Origin: Candidatus Gastranaerophilales bacterium
GTDB lineage: Bacteria; Cyanobacteriota; Vampirovibrionia; Gastranaerophilales; Gastranaerophilaceae
Length of the DNA stretch: 41,355 nucleotides
Assembly: GCA_944325565.1 (NCBI GenBank)
Contig: CALVAT010000009.1
Span: forward strand, 1-41,355
Direction of reading: 5' to 3'
Shown here: positions 7,718 to 16,618 of the stretch, piece after piece
Numbering within the stretch: position 1 is the first letter of the stretch
How the letters are laid out: the number at the start of each line of letters is the position of its first letter
Notes under the pieces: generated by a model
Databases searched by the model: none
What the model saw: only the letters and a program-made list of their open reading frames with translations
Told to the model about the DNA's origin: nothing
Position numbers and translations under genes: made by a program

Positions 7718-8887
7718 TTAGTTTCTGTTTCTTAAACGCTGTATAAAATGCTCTATTCTGGAGAGTGCAATTTTTAAATTATCAAGAGAATAAGCATAAG
7801 ATATTCTCAAATATCCTTCTCCACACTCTCCGAAGGCCGTCCCTGGAACGACTGCTACTTTTTCTTCCATCAGAAGTTTAGTTGCAAATTCTTCTGACGA
7901 CATATTGAACTCTTTTATGCAGGGGAAAACATAAAACGCACCGTATGGCTCAAAACATTCCAGCCCCATTTCCTTAAATGCTTCCATTAAATACCGGCGG
8001 CGCTGGTTATAGGCCTGTCTCATTTTTGCAACCTCTTCATCTCCTTTTTTTAGTGCCTGAACAGCAGCATACTGGCTTGTTGTCGGTGCACACATTATTG
8101 CAAACTGGTGAATTTTTGTCATCTGAGAAATTATTTCAGCAGGCCCGCATGCATATCCCAAACGCCATCCTGTCATTGCATAAGCTTTTGAAAAACCGTT
8201 TATCAGTATTGTGCGTTCTTTCATTCCGTCAAGAGATGCAATAGAAACGTGTTTTTCCTTGTATGTAAGCTCCGAGTAAATTTCATCAGACATTACCAGA
8301 ATATCTTTTTCTTTAACAATTTTAGCAATTTCTTCCAGATTTTCCCGCTCCATAATTGCTCCCGTCGGATTGTTAGGATAAGGAAGTATGAGAACTTTTG
8401 TTTTGTCTGTTATTGCATTTAAAAGTTCCTGCGGCTGGAGTCTGAAATCATTTTGGGCTTGAAGATTAATTATAACAGGTTTTGCACCTGCAAGTATTGC
8501 ACAGGGCTCGTAAGAAACATAAGACGGCTGAGGGATGATAACCTCATCACCCGCATCTATAACAGCTCTTAAACCTATATCTATAGCTTCTGAACCGCCG
8601 ACAGTAACAACGATTTCATTAGTCGGACAATAGGTTACACCCTGTGTTCTGTTTATATAGTTTGAGATTTCTTCTCTTAAGTCTTTTAAGCCTGCATTTG
8701 AGGTATAAAAAGTTTTCCCCTTTTCAAGAGAGTATATGCCCTCATCTCTTATAAACCACGGAGTGTCAAAGTCAGGTTCACCAACGCCGAGAGATATTGC
8801 GTCTTTCATTTCGCTTACGATATCAAAAAACTTTCTTATCCCCGAGGGTTTAAGATTTACAACTCTTTGTGAAAGAAAGTTTTTCAT
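7718..8887 (-). CDS. PLP aminotransferase, class I/II (AlaT/PatA-like)
   Basis: 389 residues of the fold-type I aspartate-aminotransferase family. Visible motifs are GEPDFDTP near 36-43, PNNPTG with Asn173, DEIYSELTY with Asp201 and Tyr204, and the Schiff-base Lys234 in NGFSKAYAMTGWRLGY. The carboxylate-binding Arg lies in YLRISYA near the C terminus. Its start overlaps the stop of the Lrp-type regulator upstream, the same pairing as alaR-alaT in Bacillus subtilis, where the enzyme makes alanine from pyruvate. Sequence alone cannot exclude PatA-type N-acetyl-diaminopimelate or aspartate/aromatic aminotransferase, so no symbol is given; the DapL at 29588 makes a diaminopimelate role less needed. 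Confidence 0.85.
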   Translation of the reverse strand: MKNFLSQRVVNLKPSGIRKFFDIVSEMKDAISLGVGEPDFDTPWFIRDEGIYSLEKGKTFYTSNAGLKDLREEISNYINRTQGVTYCPTNEIVVTVGGSEAIDIGLRAVIDAGDEVIIPQPSYVSYEPCAILAGAKPVIINLQAQNDFRLQPQELLNAITDKTKVLILPYPNNPTGAIMERENLEEIAKIVKEKDILVMSDEIYSELTYKEKHVSIASLDGMKERTILINGFSKAYAMTGWRLGYACGPAEIISQMTKIHQFAIMCAPTTSQYAAVQALKKGDEEVAKMRQAYNQRRRYLMEAFKEMGLECFEPYGAFYVFPCIKEFNMSSEEFATKLLMEEKVAVVPGTAFGECGEGYLRISYAYSLDNLKIALSRIEHFIQRLRNRN

Positions 8888-9366
8888 GGAGTGATAACCT
8901 CTCTCTCATCTTTTGCAGCTTTGTTAATTATTGTGCCGTGGTCTTTGTATTTTTTTAGAATAAAGTGTGTTGCTGTGCTTAAAACACTGTCGAGGGTGGA
9001 TAACTTATCCGATACAAATCCTGCTATTTCTTTTAAACTCTTTTCTTCCAGTGTAACAAGCAAATCATAGCCGCCAGAGAGAAGGTATACTGATTTCACT
9101 TCAGGATAGTTGTAGATTCTTTCTGCTATTCTGTCAAAGCCCTGACCTCTCTGCGGGGTAACTTTAACTTCAATAAGTGCGGAGACTTTTTCTATATCCG
9201 TTTTTTCCCAATTAATTAATGTATGATATGCGCAAATTATATTTTCTTTTTCAAGTTTTGATATTTCTTCAAGAACCTGTTCTTCTGTTACGCCGAGCAA
9301 AACAGCCAGCTCTTTAAAATCTATTCTGCTGTTTTTTTCCAGTATGGAAAGCAGTTCATCTCTCAT
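8884..9366 (-). CDS. Lrp/AsnC-family transcriptional regulator (AlaR-like)
   Basis: 160 residues, normal for the family. Residues 1-50 form the winged helix-turn-helix (ELAVLLGVTEEQVLEEISKLEKENII); residues 65-145 form the RAM ligand-binding/oligomer domain with VKSVYLLSGGYDLLVTLE. Members bind amino acids and control nearby biosynthesis or transport genes. It is the first gene of an operon with the aminotransferase (ATGA overlap at 8884-8887), so it probably regulates that enzyme and itself. A near-consensus promoter and palindromes lie in the divergent region to the right. Confidence 0.88.
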   Translation of the reverse strand: MRDELLSILEKNSRIDFKELAVLLGVTEEQVLEEISKLEKENIICAYHTLINWEKTDIEKVSALIEVKVTPQRGQGFDRIAERIYNYPEVKSVYLLSGGYDLLVTLEEKSLKEIAGFVSDKLSTLDSVLSTATHFILKKYKDHGTIINKAAKDEREVITP

Positions 9367-9399
9367 AAATTTTTCTCCGTTAAGTGTTTAATTTAACTG

Positions 9400-9428
9400 A
9401 TTATAGTATATTGCTTTACATTTGTAAA
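9400..9428 (-). promoter_or_regulatory. Promoter of the Lrp-aminotransferase operon
   Basis: Read on the minus strand: TTTACA (9428-9423), a 17-base spacer and a perfect TATAAT (9405-9400), giving a short leader before the start at 9366. The -35 box is one arm of the palindrome TTTACATTTGTAAA (9415-9428), whose other arm could serve as -35 for the divergent kinase operon. Confidence 0.8.
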
Positions 9429-9447
9429 ATATTTGTCCTGTATATGA

Positions 9448-9466
9448 ATATAAGATATCCTTATAT
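9448..9466. repeat. Inverted repeat in the divergent regulator-kinase region
   Basis: ATATAAG (9448-9454) and CTTATAT (9460-9466) around ATATC. It lies between the two divergent operons, about 100 bases from the kinase start, and could bind the Lrp-type regulator or the NarL-type regulator. Its AT-richness makes chance possible. Confidence 0.4.
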
Positions 9467-9565
9467 TGAGGAAGGGATAATGCAAGTTTATTGTGTTTTT
9501 CCTTTGACTCTTTGAAATTTATTTTGAGTATCAAATATCAGTTTTTTACAGGGCACGCAGGTAAA

Positions 9566-11125
9566 ATGGAGAATTACAAACAAAAAAGAATAGTTGTGGT
9601 TGATGACGAAGCAATGATGCTTTCGACACTTAAAATGCTTTTAAATATAGAAGGTTTTGAAAATACACATTTTTTTGATTCGCCGAAACCTGCTCTTGAA
9701 GATATAAAAGAAAACATGCCTGACCTTATTTTGTCTGATTTTATGATGCCGGAGATGAACGGTATTGAATTTTTAAGCGAGGCCAAAAAGATTTGTCCTG
9801 ATGTCAGCATGATACTTTTGACAGGTTATGCGGATAAGGAAAACGCAATAAAAGCGATAAACGAAGTAGGCATATACAAATATATTGAAAAGCCGTGGGA
9901 TAACGAAGACCTGCTTTTGAATATAAGAAACGGACTGGAAAGAAGCGGGCTTATATCCGAACTCAACAAAAAAATAGAAGAACTTTCGCAGGCCAAAGCC
10001 CAGCTGGAAAAATATTCGCATTCTTTAGAGGATATTGTTCTGCAAAAAACGGCAGATTTAGTGGAATCCAATACAAAGCTCAGCGCTATTATTAATTATT
10101 GCGCTGACGGTATTGTTATTACCTCAAAAGACGGCGAAATCGTTCAGGTAAACCCTGCTTTTGAAAACATAACAGGTCTGGATAAAAAGCTTCTGGAAAA
10201 GAAAAACCTTAAAGACTTAATCGTTGCGCAGCAAAATACAGTTCAAAAGATTACAAATGAACAAAAAGAAGTCCTTTTAAGAGATGCTGCAATAAAAAAC
10301 TGCATAGATGACAGAAACGTTCCTGTTGAAATAAATTTTGCACCGATACTCTCCGATAAAGATAAAAACGATATACGCTATGTAGGTGTGGTAAGAAACG
10401 TCAGCCTGCAAAAGGAAATGGAACGATTGAGAGATGACTTTATTGCAACATTAACTCATGACTTGAGAACACCATTGCTCGCTGCTATTCAGACATTGCA
10501 GTTCTTTTTGGACGGCTCTCTTGGTGATATTCCAGACAGACAAAAAACACTGCTTGATACAATGAAAAAAAGCAACGAGGATATGCTAGGACTTGTTAAT
10601 GCGCTGCTTGAGGTTTATAAGTATGAATCCGGCAAGCTCAACTTATGTAAGACTAAATTTTCGTTAAAAGATTTTATAGAAGAGTGCGTATCTCAGGTTA
10701 AACCGCTTGCTGACAAAAAGGAAATATCTCTGGAAACAATCTATAATGATACGCTGGAGACAGAAATCAACGCGGATAGAAACGAGTTAAGACGCGTACT
10801 ATTAAACCTTTGCGGCAATGCTCTTAATCATACGCCTAAAGGCGGACATATAGAAATTATTTCTTCAAATAAAGAAGGCGATTTGATTTTGAGTGTTAAA
10901 GATAACGGTATAGGTATTCCGCAAAGTGATATCTCAAAGCTGTTTAAAAGATTTTCTCAGGGTACAACTCAAAAACGTTCTGCGGGAACAGGACTGGGGC
11001 TGTATCTGTCAAGACAAATTGTGGAAGCACATGAGGGCAAAATATGGGTAGAAAGCGAAGTAAAAAAAGGAAGCGTGTTTTCGCTTTTAATCCCGAAATC
11101 TCTTAATATCAAGGAAAAAGTGTAA
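9566..11125 (+). CDS. Hybrid sensor: REC-PAS-HisKA-HATPase histidine kinase
   Basis: 519 residues from the ATG at 9566; a longer reading from 9491 adds only non-domain residues before the receiver. Order: REC at 5-122 (Asp58 phosphoacceptor in LSDFMMPEMNG, Lys109 in EKPW), coiled coil 130-165, PAS 170-285, HisKA with His298 in THDLRTP, and HATPase_c with N-box LLNLCGNALNH (412-422), G1 DNGIGI (446-451) and G2 GTGLGLYLS (474-482). No membrane segment, so it is cytoplasmic. A receiver at the front is typical of cyanobacterial kinases fed by another phosphodonor. The partner NarL-type regulator starts five bases after the stop. The receiver may put it downstream of a second kinase. Confidence 0.9.
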   Translation: MENYKQKRIVVVDDEAMMLSTLKMLLNIEGFENTHFFDSPKPALEDIKENMPDLILSDFMMPEMNGIEFLSEAKKICPDVSMILLTGYADKENAIKAINEVGIYKYIEKPWDNEDLLLNIRNGLERSGLISELNKKIEELSQAKAQLEKYSHSLEDIVLQKTADLVESNTKLSAIINYCADGIVITSKDGEIVQVNPAFENITGLDKKLLEKKNLKDLIVAQQNTVQKITNEQKEVLLRDAAIKNCIDDRNVPVEINFAPILSDKDKNDIRYVGVVRNVSLQKEMERLRDDFIATLTHDLRTPLLAAIQTLQFFLDGSLGDIPDRQKTLLDTMKKSNEDMLGLVNALLEVYKYESGKLNLCKTKFSLKDFIEECVSQVKPLADKKEISLETIYNDTLETEINADRNELRRVLLNLCGNALNHTPKGGHIEIISSNKEGDLILSVKDNGIGIPQSDISKLFKRFSQGTTQKRSAGTGLGLYLSRQIVEAHEGKIWVESEVKKGSVFSLLIPKSLNIKEKV

Positions 11126-11130
11126 TAATT

Positions 11131-11811
11131 ATGGATAAAAATACAGATATACAGGTTCTTTTAATAGAAGACCATACAATGATAAGAATGGGTACAGCGC
11201 TTGTTATAGAAAAAACTGATGGTATAGCGCTCGCTGCTGAAGCAGAAAACGGTCTGGACGGTGTGGAAAAGGCAAAGGAAATAAATCCTGATGTTATCCT
11301 TATGGATATCGGTCTGCCTGATATTGACGGAATCGAGGCAACCAGACGTATTAAAGAACTTAACCTGAAATCCAAAATTCTTATATTTACTTCCCGTGAC
11401 AGTGAGGATGATGTCTTTGCTGCCCTGGCTGCAGGTGCAGACGGTTATATTATGAAGGGCGCAACTGCTTCACAGCTTACTTCTGCAATTATTGCTGTGA
11501 ATGAGGGGACAGCATGGCTTGATCCTGCTATTGCAAGGCTTGTACTCTCAAATGTTCAGCGTCAGAAAACAGAAAACAATGCGACAAATGATATCAATTA
11601 CAAAGCCGGAAAAAATACTTTTGGACTTACTGAAAGGGAAATGGAAGTACTTGCATTAATAGTTGATGGTTTGTCTAATCCGGAGATTGCAGAAAAACTC
11701 TTTATTACACGTGCTACAGCAAAGGCACATGTTCATAGTATTTTGCAAAAGTTGTATGTCGATGATAGAACTCAGGCTGCTGTTACTGCAATGAGAGAGG
11801 GGCTTGTTTAA
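11131..11811 (+). CDS. NarL/LuxR-family response regulator
   Basis: 226 residues. REC at 7-125 with Glu13/Asp14, phosphoacceptor Asp59 (LMDIGLPD), Thr87 and Lys109; a linker of about 35 residues; LuxR-type HTH at 165-226 with the signature LTEREMEVLALIVDGLSNPEIAEKL. It sits five bases behind the hybrid kinase and 1 base before the next gene's ATG, so it is surely part of this operon. It probably receives phosphate from the kinase and may control the downstream transporter genes. Confidence 0.92.
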   Translation: MDKNTDIQVLLIEDHTMIRMGTALVIEKTDGIALAAEAENGLDGVEKAKEINPDVILMDIGLPDIDGIEATRRIKELNLKSKILIFTSRDSEDDVFAALAAGADGYIMKGATASQLTSAIIAVNEGTAWLDPAIARLVLSNVQRQKTENNATNDINYKAGKNTFGLTEREMEVLALIVDGLSNPEIAEKLFITRATAKAHVHSILQKLYVDDRTQAAVTAMREGLV

Positions 11812-11812
11812 G

Positions 11813-12799
11813 ATGAACCGTCAGGCGCAGTGGCTGCACAGAACATTGCTATTGTTGTTATGCTGCGTTTACGTTGTTATTTTACAGATGTTTATAACAG
11901 GCTCAGAGGCTTATTCTTTTGATTTTTTCTGGACAAAGGAATATAAAGCAAAACATCCTAAACCAACTAATAATATGCCAAAAACTATGGAAGAGTATTA
12001 TCAGGAGGTTAATAAAGCAGCAGATAAAGCAAAAGATATCCCTTCTCCTAAATTTGAAAAGGACGCAAAACTTGTGGACTTGCCTGACCCGTCTATACTT
12101 GTTGTAAAATACAATGACCCGCCGGGGAAGGTGGAGATAAATCTTAACGACTTAAAGAAGAAACGCAAGATTAATTCAATAGGTGTTGTGTCGCCGCAAT
12201 TTGACAGGCTTGTGTATTCTACTGTTTATTACTATCCTTCTACAAAAACTGCTGGCAGTGAACTTTATCTTATGCAGCTGGATAAAGGAAAAAGCGTTCA
12301 AAACAGAATTGAAGATGCACACGTAAATCACGGACGCAAAGTTTTATATAGAACGGAGATGGATTCACTCGATTTGGATATACAAAAAACACTGACTGTT
12401 GTGGACTGGTCAGTGGATGGCAAAAGGCTTGCTTTTAAGGAAAAAATTTCTTATACACCTGACGGGTTGTGGAAAACAAATCTTTTTGTCTATGATTTTG
12501 AAACCGGAAAAGTGAAGGAACTTAGCGAAGTTAGGGATGCGATTTTGTATTACTGGCGCACAAATTACAATATACGTTTCCGTGATCTGCGCTGGGATAT
12601 ATATCCGGTTGGCTGGGATGCTGCCAATCCTGATAGAATAATTGTATTTGCATACGCAGCAACAGGTGAAAATCCTAAATTTCTGGGTGCGTGGTCTGTT
12701 GACTACAAGGGAAACAGAGCAATGCTTCTATCGCCTGTTAGCACGCAGTTTGACGTTACACAAAACGGCTCGTGCCTGAAATCAAATTATAATAACTAA
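11813..12799 (+). CDS. Membrane-anchored or exported beta-propeller-like protein
   Basis: 328 residues from the ATG at 11813, which has GAGGGG about ten bases upstream; a TTG at 11804 is also possible. After a short basic N terminus, one hydrophobic stretch (LLLLLCCVYVVILQMFITG) acts as signal peptide or anchor. A polar, Lys/Pro-rich linker leads into blades resembling TolB/WD40 propellers: SPQFDRLVYSTVYYYP, ELYLMQLD, VVDWSVDGKRLAFKE, LFVYDFETGKVKEL. It lies between a response regulator and two sugar permeases. It is not a typical solute-binding protein, but the position suggests a sensory or accessory role for the transporter. Function is inferred only. Confidence 0.7.
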   Translation: MNRQAQWLHRTLLLLLCCVYVVILQMFITGSEAYSFDFFWTKEYKAKHPKPTNNMPKTMEEYYQEVNKAADKAKDIPSPKFEKDAKLVDLPDPSILVVKYNDPPGKVEINLNDLKKKRKINSIGVVSPQFDRLVYSTVYYYPSTKTAGSELYLMQLDKGKSVQNRIEDAHVNHGRKVLYRTEMDSLDLDIQKTLTVVDWSVDGKRLAFKEKISYTPDGLWKTNLFVYDFETGKVKELSEVRDAILYYWRTNYNIRFRDLRWDIYPVGWDAANPDRIIVFAYAATGENPKFLGAWSVDYKGNRAMLLSPVSTQFDVTQNGSCLKSNYNN

Positions 12800-12808
12800 G
12801 GAGAAAAA

Positions 12809-13681
12809 TTGTATAAATATTACAAAAAATATGTACCGTATCTGTTTTTGCTGCCTGCTGCAGTGATACTGTTACTGTTCTTTTTTATACCTTTTTTTGA
12901 AACTATTCTGTTAAGCTTTTACGATTACAACACAAATATCTATCATCCTACATTTGTGTCGCTTGCAAACTACACTGCGCTTTTAAAAAGCCCTGTGTTT
13001 TACAAGGTTTTGTGGAATACATTTTTGTATTTGATAGTTGCTGTGCCGTTTCTGGTTGTTTTCCCGCTGATTATTGCAATAATGATTAACCAGAAAATCA
13101 GGGGAGTAACATTATATAAAATCCTTATATACCTGCCCGTAATCGTATCTATAGTTGTTGCGGCAATTGCTTTTAAGTGGCTGTATGCTCAGCAGGGAAT
13201 ATTGAATTATGTTATGGGACTGTTTCATATTTCCCCCGTAGGGTGGCTGACAGACCCTAATGTTGCTTTGTATTCTGTTATCCTTGTTACCGTGTGGAAG
13301 GGAATAGGATATTATATGATGATATACCTTTCAGCTTTAATGGGGGTACCTAAGGATTTATACGAGGCTTGTGATGTTGACGGTGCAAACCCTGTTACAA
13401 AGCATTTGACTGTTACATTGCCTCATTTAATGCCTACTGTAGGGCTTGTGACAATGATTTCTTCAATTTCCGCAATGAAGGTGTTTGTAGAAATTTATGT
13501 TATGACAAAGGGCGGGCCGCTTGATTCAAGCAAGACCATAGTGTATTACATCTATGAGCGTGCGTTTGAAAATCTTGATCTTGGCATAGCATCGGCAGCT
13601 TCTGTGCTTCTGCTTATCATAGTTTTAGTGCTGTCGGTGCTTAATTTTACATTATTTGAAAACAAACAGTATCAGTTATAG
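12809..13681 (+). CDS. Carbohydrate ABC transporter permease, MalF/UgpA type
   Basis: 290 residues with six transmembrane helices and the EAA loop YEACDVDGANPVTKHLTVTL, where it contacts the ATPase. The N terminus (YLFLLPAAVILLLFFFIPFFETILLSFYD) is typical of CUT1 family permeases, which import oligosaccharides, glycerol-3-phosphate or similar. Initiates at TTG with AGGAG five bases before it, the SD overlapping the previous stop. No ATPase or solute-binding gene is in the window; a shared MsmK-type ATPase elsewhere is likely. Confidence 0.9.
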   Translation: MYKYYKKYVPYLFLLPAAVILLLFFFIPFFETILLSFYDYNTNIYHPTFVSLANYTALLKSPVFYKVLWNTFLYLIVAVPFLVVFPLIIAIMINQKIRGVTLYKILIYLPVIVSIVVAAIAFKWLYAQQGILNYVMGLFHISPVGWLTDPNVALYSVILVTVWKGIGYYMMIYLSALMGVPKDLYEACDVDGANPVTKHLTVTLPHLMPTVGLVTMISSISAMKVFVEIYVMTKGGPLDSSKTIVYYIYERAFENLDLGIASAASVLLLIIVLVLSVLNFTLFENKQYQL

Positions 13682-13717
13682 GGAAAACAAGTCAGACAGG
13701 AGAATCAGGACAGAAAG

Positions 13718-14569
13718 ATGAAAAATTTTAAAAGCGTTTCAAGAGGTTTTTTGGTACATCTTACACTGATAACAGTATCACTGTTGTCGATATTTCCTTT
13801 TATCTGGCTTTTATCAACTGCACTTAAAGGCAGCGATGAAAACATATTTCAATATCCGCCGGTGTTCTTTCCGCAAAGTCCTACCTGGGAGAACTTTAAG
13901 GGCGTATGGCATCAGATACCTTTTATGCTTTACTTTTTAAACAGCATGATAGTCGCGGGTGGAACGGTTATTTTAAACCTTATCCTTAGTGCTCTGGCTG
14001 CGTATCCGCTGGCAAGAATGGAGTTTAAAGGAAAGAAAACAATTTTTTACGCTACACTTGCAACTATTATGATACCTTTTCAGGCAATAATGCTGCCTGT
14101 TTATCTTATAGTGTTAAAATTGCATATGGTGGACAGCGTTAACTCTGTTATGGGGTATATTGGCTTGATTCTGCCTTTTGCTGTGAATGCTTTCGGAATT
14201 TTTCTTATGCGTCAGGCTTTTCTTGCAATACCCAGAGAAATGGAAGAGGCTGCTTTTGTAGACGGATGCAGTGTGTTTCAAATCTGGTGGAAAATTTTGC
14301 TGCCTATGGTGAAACCTACGCTTGCAGTGCTGGCAATATTTACTTTTATAGGCTCGTGGGGCGAATTCTTGTGGCCGAGCATTGTTTTGACTAAAAAGGC
14401 TCTTTATACGCTTCCTGTCGGCGTAAATGATTTGCAGGGAATGTTCAGCGCAAACTGGCGTTATATTGCAGCAGGCTCTATCATTGCGACAATACCGATT
14501 CTTGTGTTTTTTATTGCCATGCAAAGATACTTTATCTCCGGTGAAAATGACGGTGCGGTTAAGGGATAA
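13718..14569 (+). CDS. Carbohydrate ABC transporter permease, MalG/UgpE type
   Basis: 283 residues, six transmembrane helices, EAA loop MEEAAFVDGCSVFQIWWKIL followed by LPMVKPTLAV. It forms the second half of the heterodimeric channel with the MalF-type protein 36 bases upstream. The N terminus shows the family pattern LSIFPFIWLLSTALKGSDENIF. AGGA lies seven bases before the ATG. It is the last gene of the kinase-regulator-propeller-permease operon; no strong terminator follows, only an 8-bp palindrome that overlaps the next promoter. Confidence 0.9.
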   Translation: MKNFKSVSRGFLVHLTLITVSLLSIFPFIWLLSTALKGSDENIFQYPPVFFPQSPTWENFKGVWHQIPFMLYFLNSMIVAGGTVILNLILSALAAYPLARMEFKGKKTIFYATLATIMIPFQAIMLPVYLIVLKLHMVDSVNSVMGYIGLILPFAVNAFGIFLMRQAFLAIPREMEEAAFVDGCSVFQIWWKILLPMVKPTLAVLAIFTFIGSWGEFLWPSIVLTKKALYTLPVGVNDLQGMFSANWRYIAAGSIIATIPILVFFIAMQRYFISGENDGAVKG

Positions 14570-14586
14570 AATCCTCACTTTATACC

Positions 14587-14615
14587 TTTACAAAAATATT
14601 GTAAAGCGTTAAAAT
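14587..14615 (+). promoter_or_regulatory. Promoter for the c-di-GMP enzyme, overlapped by a palindrome
   Basis: TTTACA at 14587-14592, 17 bases, TAAAAT at 14610-14615. A perfect inverted repeat CTTTACAA (14586-14593) / TTGTAAAG (14599-14606) covers the -35 box and half the spacer, a natural place for a repressor or activator. The leader is about 100 bases, with no recognised riboswitch. Confidence 0.7.
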
Positions 14616-14725
14616 ACATAAACATTCCCCGAATTGTAAAATTTGTAAAGAAAAATATTACGGGCATGGCAAATTTTGGTTATGAGAGCTTTTTAAGCAT
14701 TTAAGCAATCAGGAAGGTCTTAAAG

Positions 14726-16609
14726 TTGAATTTCGACAGTTTCAATAGTTTTAAAAAGAAAAATATTGAAAATTCTGCATCCGAACAGCATAGCGCGGAA
14801 GATATAGGTTTTGAAAATAAACAATCAAACCCTATAATCCCTAGCGGACTTATTTCGAAAATCAATTCTATAAACAGCAGAACTACTGCGAATAGATTGT
14901 ATGCTGGTTATAATCATAAGACATGGCGTACGTACGAAAATATTGATTATCAGGAAGTTATAAAATTTATAAACGAGGTAACAAGAGGCAAAGATAACCA
15001 GAATGAAATGTTTTATTCTTTGCATAACATTTTTACCAACAAACTGAATGCTGCATTTTCTGCTTTTGGTTTGTATCATGCGCAATCAAACTGTATTAAC
15101 TTTAAAATTATAGATAAAATCGGTTCTACTTTTACCTGCCGTGTGCTTTTAAATGATTCTGACAGCCCTGTTGAAAAGGCTTTTAAGACAAGAACTCCGA
15201 TTTATGAAGCCAGCAATAAATTTTTGAATGTTCATTATCTTACTGAATCTGCGGTTGCTATAATCCCGTTGTGCGCGATTAATGAGTGCATAGGGGTTAT
15301 GATGGTTGGTGATAATAACTATGAATCTACATGTGATATCTATAAGCTGATGTCAAGCTATCTTGCGTTGTTTATTCAAAATAAAACCCTCTCTGCTAAA
15401 GTTTTGATGAATACAGATACTGATGCTTTAACTGGATTGTACAATCATAGAAAATTTCAGGAGATTCTTGCCTCTGAAATTGATAAAGCGAAAAGAACCC
15501 AAACTCAGACTTCTATTGTTATATTTGATATTAATAATATCTCTCAAATTAACAAAGATTTTGGTGCAGCAAAGGGCGATGAAATTATCAAACTTGTTGC
15601 AGACAAAATTAAACAGGGTATCAGAAATAACGATTCAGCAGCGAGATACGGCGGGGATGAGATTGCTATTATACTGCCAGAAACAACTTCCTCTGAAGCA
15701 AAATATCTTGCTGAATATTTGACTTATTCTCTTTCATGCTGTCTTGTTGACGATGTTGGGCCGGTTAAGGCTTCTGTTGGTATTGCGACGTATCCAAATT
15801 CTACTCAGGACCTTGAAAAACTGTTGATACTTGCCGAGCAGGCTATGTATATCTCAAAGAGTAAAGGCTATAGAAACGGTATGTCTACTATTGTTTGTTC
15901 TGATGATTTTGATTTCTGGGATGATACCGCTTTAAGCTCGTTTGCTTCTGTTATTGCCAAAAGACATGCTTCTATCGGCATAAATTTTGATGAAGAGCTT
16001 GTTAACAAATTCCATAGCGAAGAAATTATAAATCAGGGACATCTTATAGAGGTTGTAACCTCACTTGCTGGTGCTATTGATGCAAAAGACGAATACACAA
16101 AAGGTCACTCGTCCGCAGTGTCCAGATATTCTGAAGCTCTTGCTCGTGCATTGAATTTGCCTGAAAAGGATGTAGAAAGAATAAAACTCGGTGCGCTTTT
16201 GCATGATATTGGTAAGATAGGTATACCGGAGACTGTTCTCAAAAAGCCATCAAGACTTACAGACGATGAATGGGAAATAATGAAACAGCATCCGATAATC
16301 GGAGCTGAAAAAGTGCTTATGCCCAACGAGTCATTGCATGACTTGATTCCGATTGTTAAATATCACCATGAACACTGGGATGGTTCAGGATATCCCGAAA
16401 AGCTTAAAGGAGAAGAAATTCCGCTTGCTGCTAGGATTGTTTCTGTTGCTGATGCCTACCATGCTCTTATTTCTGACAGGCCTTATCGTAAAGGTATGTC
16501 AAATGAAAAGGCGTGTGAAATCCTTCGTATAGGTGCAGGTATTCAATGGGACAAAGATCTTGTAAGAGAATTTATTAATATATCAGAGTCTTTATATACA
16601 ATGATTTAG
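14726..16609 (+). CDS. GAF-GGDEF-HD-GYP protein (c-di-GMP synthesis and breakdown)
   Basis: 627 residues starting at TTG with AGGAAGG nine bases upstream. A polar 90-residue lead is followed by a GAF-like sensory domain (about 95-222), a GGDEF diguanylate cyclase domain (230-390) and an HD-GYP phosphodiesterase (440-620). The cyclase signature is GGDEI at 309-313, with an intact product-inhibition I-site R300xxD303 five residues before it. HD-GYP has HDIGKIG (His493-Asp494), HHEHWDGSGYP at 547-557 and a conserved DRPYRKG. Both halves look competent, so the net activity probably depends on the GAF ligand. No membrane segment. It has its own promoter and is not in the sugar operon. A convergent gene begins only nine bases after the stop. 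Confidence 0.9.
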   Translation: MNFDSFNSFKKKNIENSASEQHSAEDIGFENKQSNPIIPSGLISKINSINSRTTANRLYAGYNHKTWRTYENIDYQEVIKFINEVTRGKDNQNEMFYSLHNIFTNKLNAAFSAFGLYHAQSNCINFKIIDKIGSTFTCRVLLNDSDSPVEKAFKTRTPIYEASNKFLNVHYLTESAVAIIPLCAINECIGVMMVGDNNYESTCDIYKLMSSYLALFIQNKTLSAKVLMNTDTDALTGLYNHRKFQEILASEIDKAKRTQTQTSIVIFDINNISQINKDFGAAKGDEIIKLVADKIKQGIRNNDSAARYGGDEIAIILPETTSSEAKYLAEYLTYSLSCCLVDDVGPVKASVGIATYPNSTQDLEKLLILAEQAMYISKSKGYRNGMSTIVCSDDFDFWDDTALSSFASVIAKRHASIGINFDEELVNKFHSEEIINQGHLIEVVTSLAGAIDAKDEYTKGHSSAVSRYSEALARALNLPEKDVERIKLGALLHDIGKIGIPETVLKKPSRLTDDEWEIMKQHPIIGAEKVLMPNESLHDLIPIVKYHHEHWDGSGYPEKLKGEEIPLAARIVSVADAYHALISDRPYRKGMSNEKACEILRIGAGIQWDKDLVREFINISESLYTMI

Positions 16610-16618
16610 ATATTTAAG

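Noticed and set aside
9491-9565. 25-residue N-terminal extension of the hybrid kinase
   Set aside because: The receiver domain starts a few residues after the ATG at 9566, and the extension has no domain or good RBS.
14114-14578. 154-codon open frame on the minus strand
   Set aside because: Lies wholly antisense to the MalG-type permease; Lys/His/Arg/Ser-rich composition typical of a shadow frame and no family motif.
14616-14725. c-di-GMP riboswitch in the leader of the GGDEF-HD-GYP gene
   Set aside because: The conserved GEMM sequence elements were looked for and not found.
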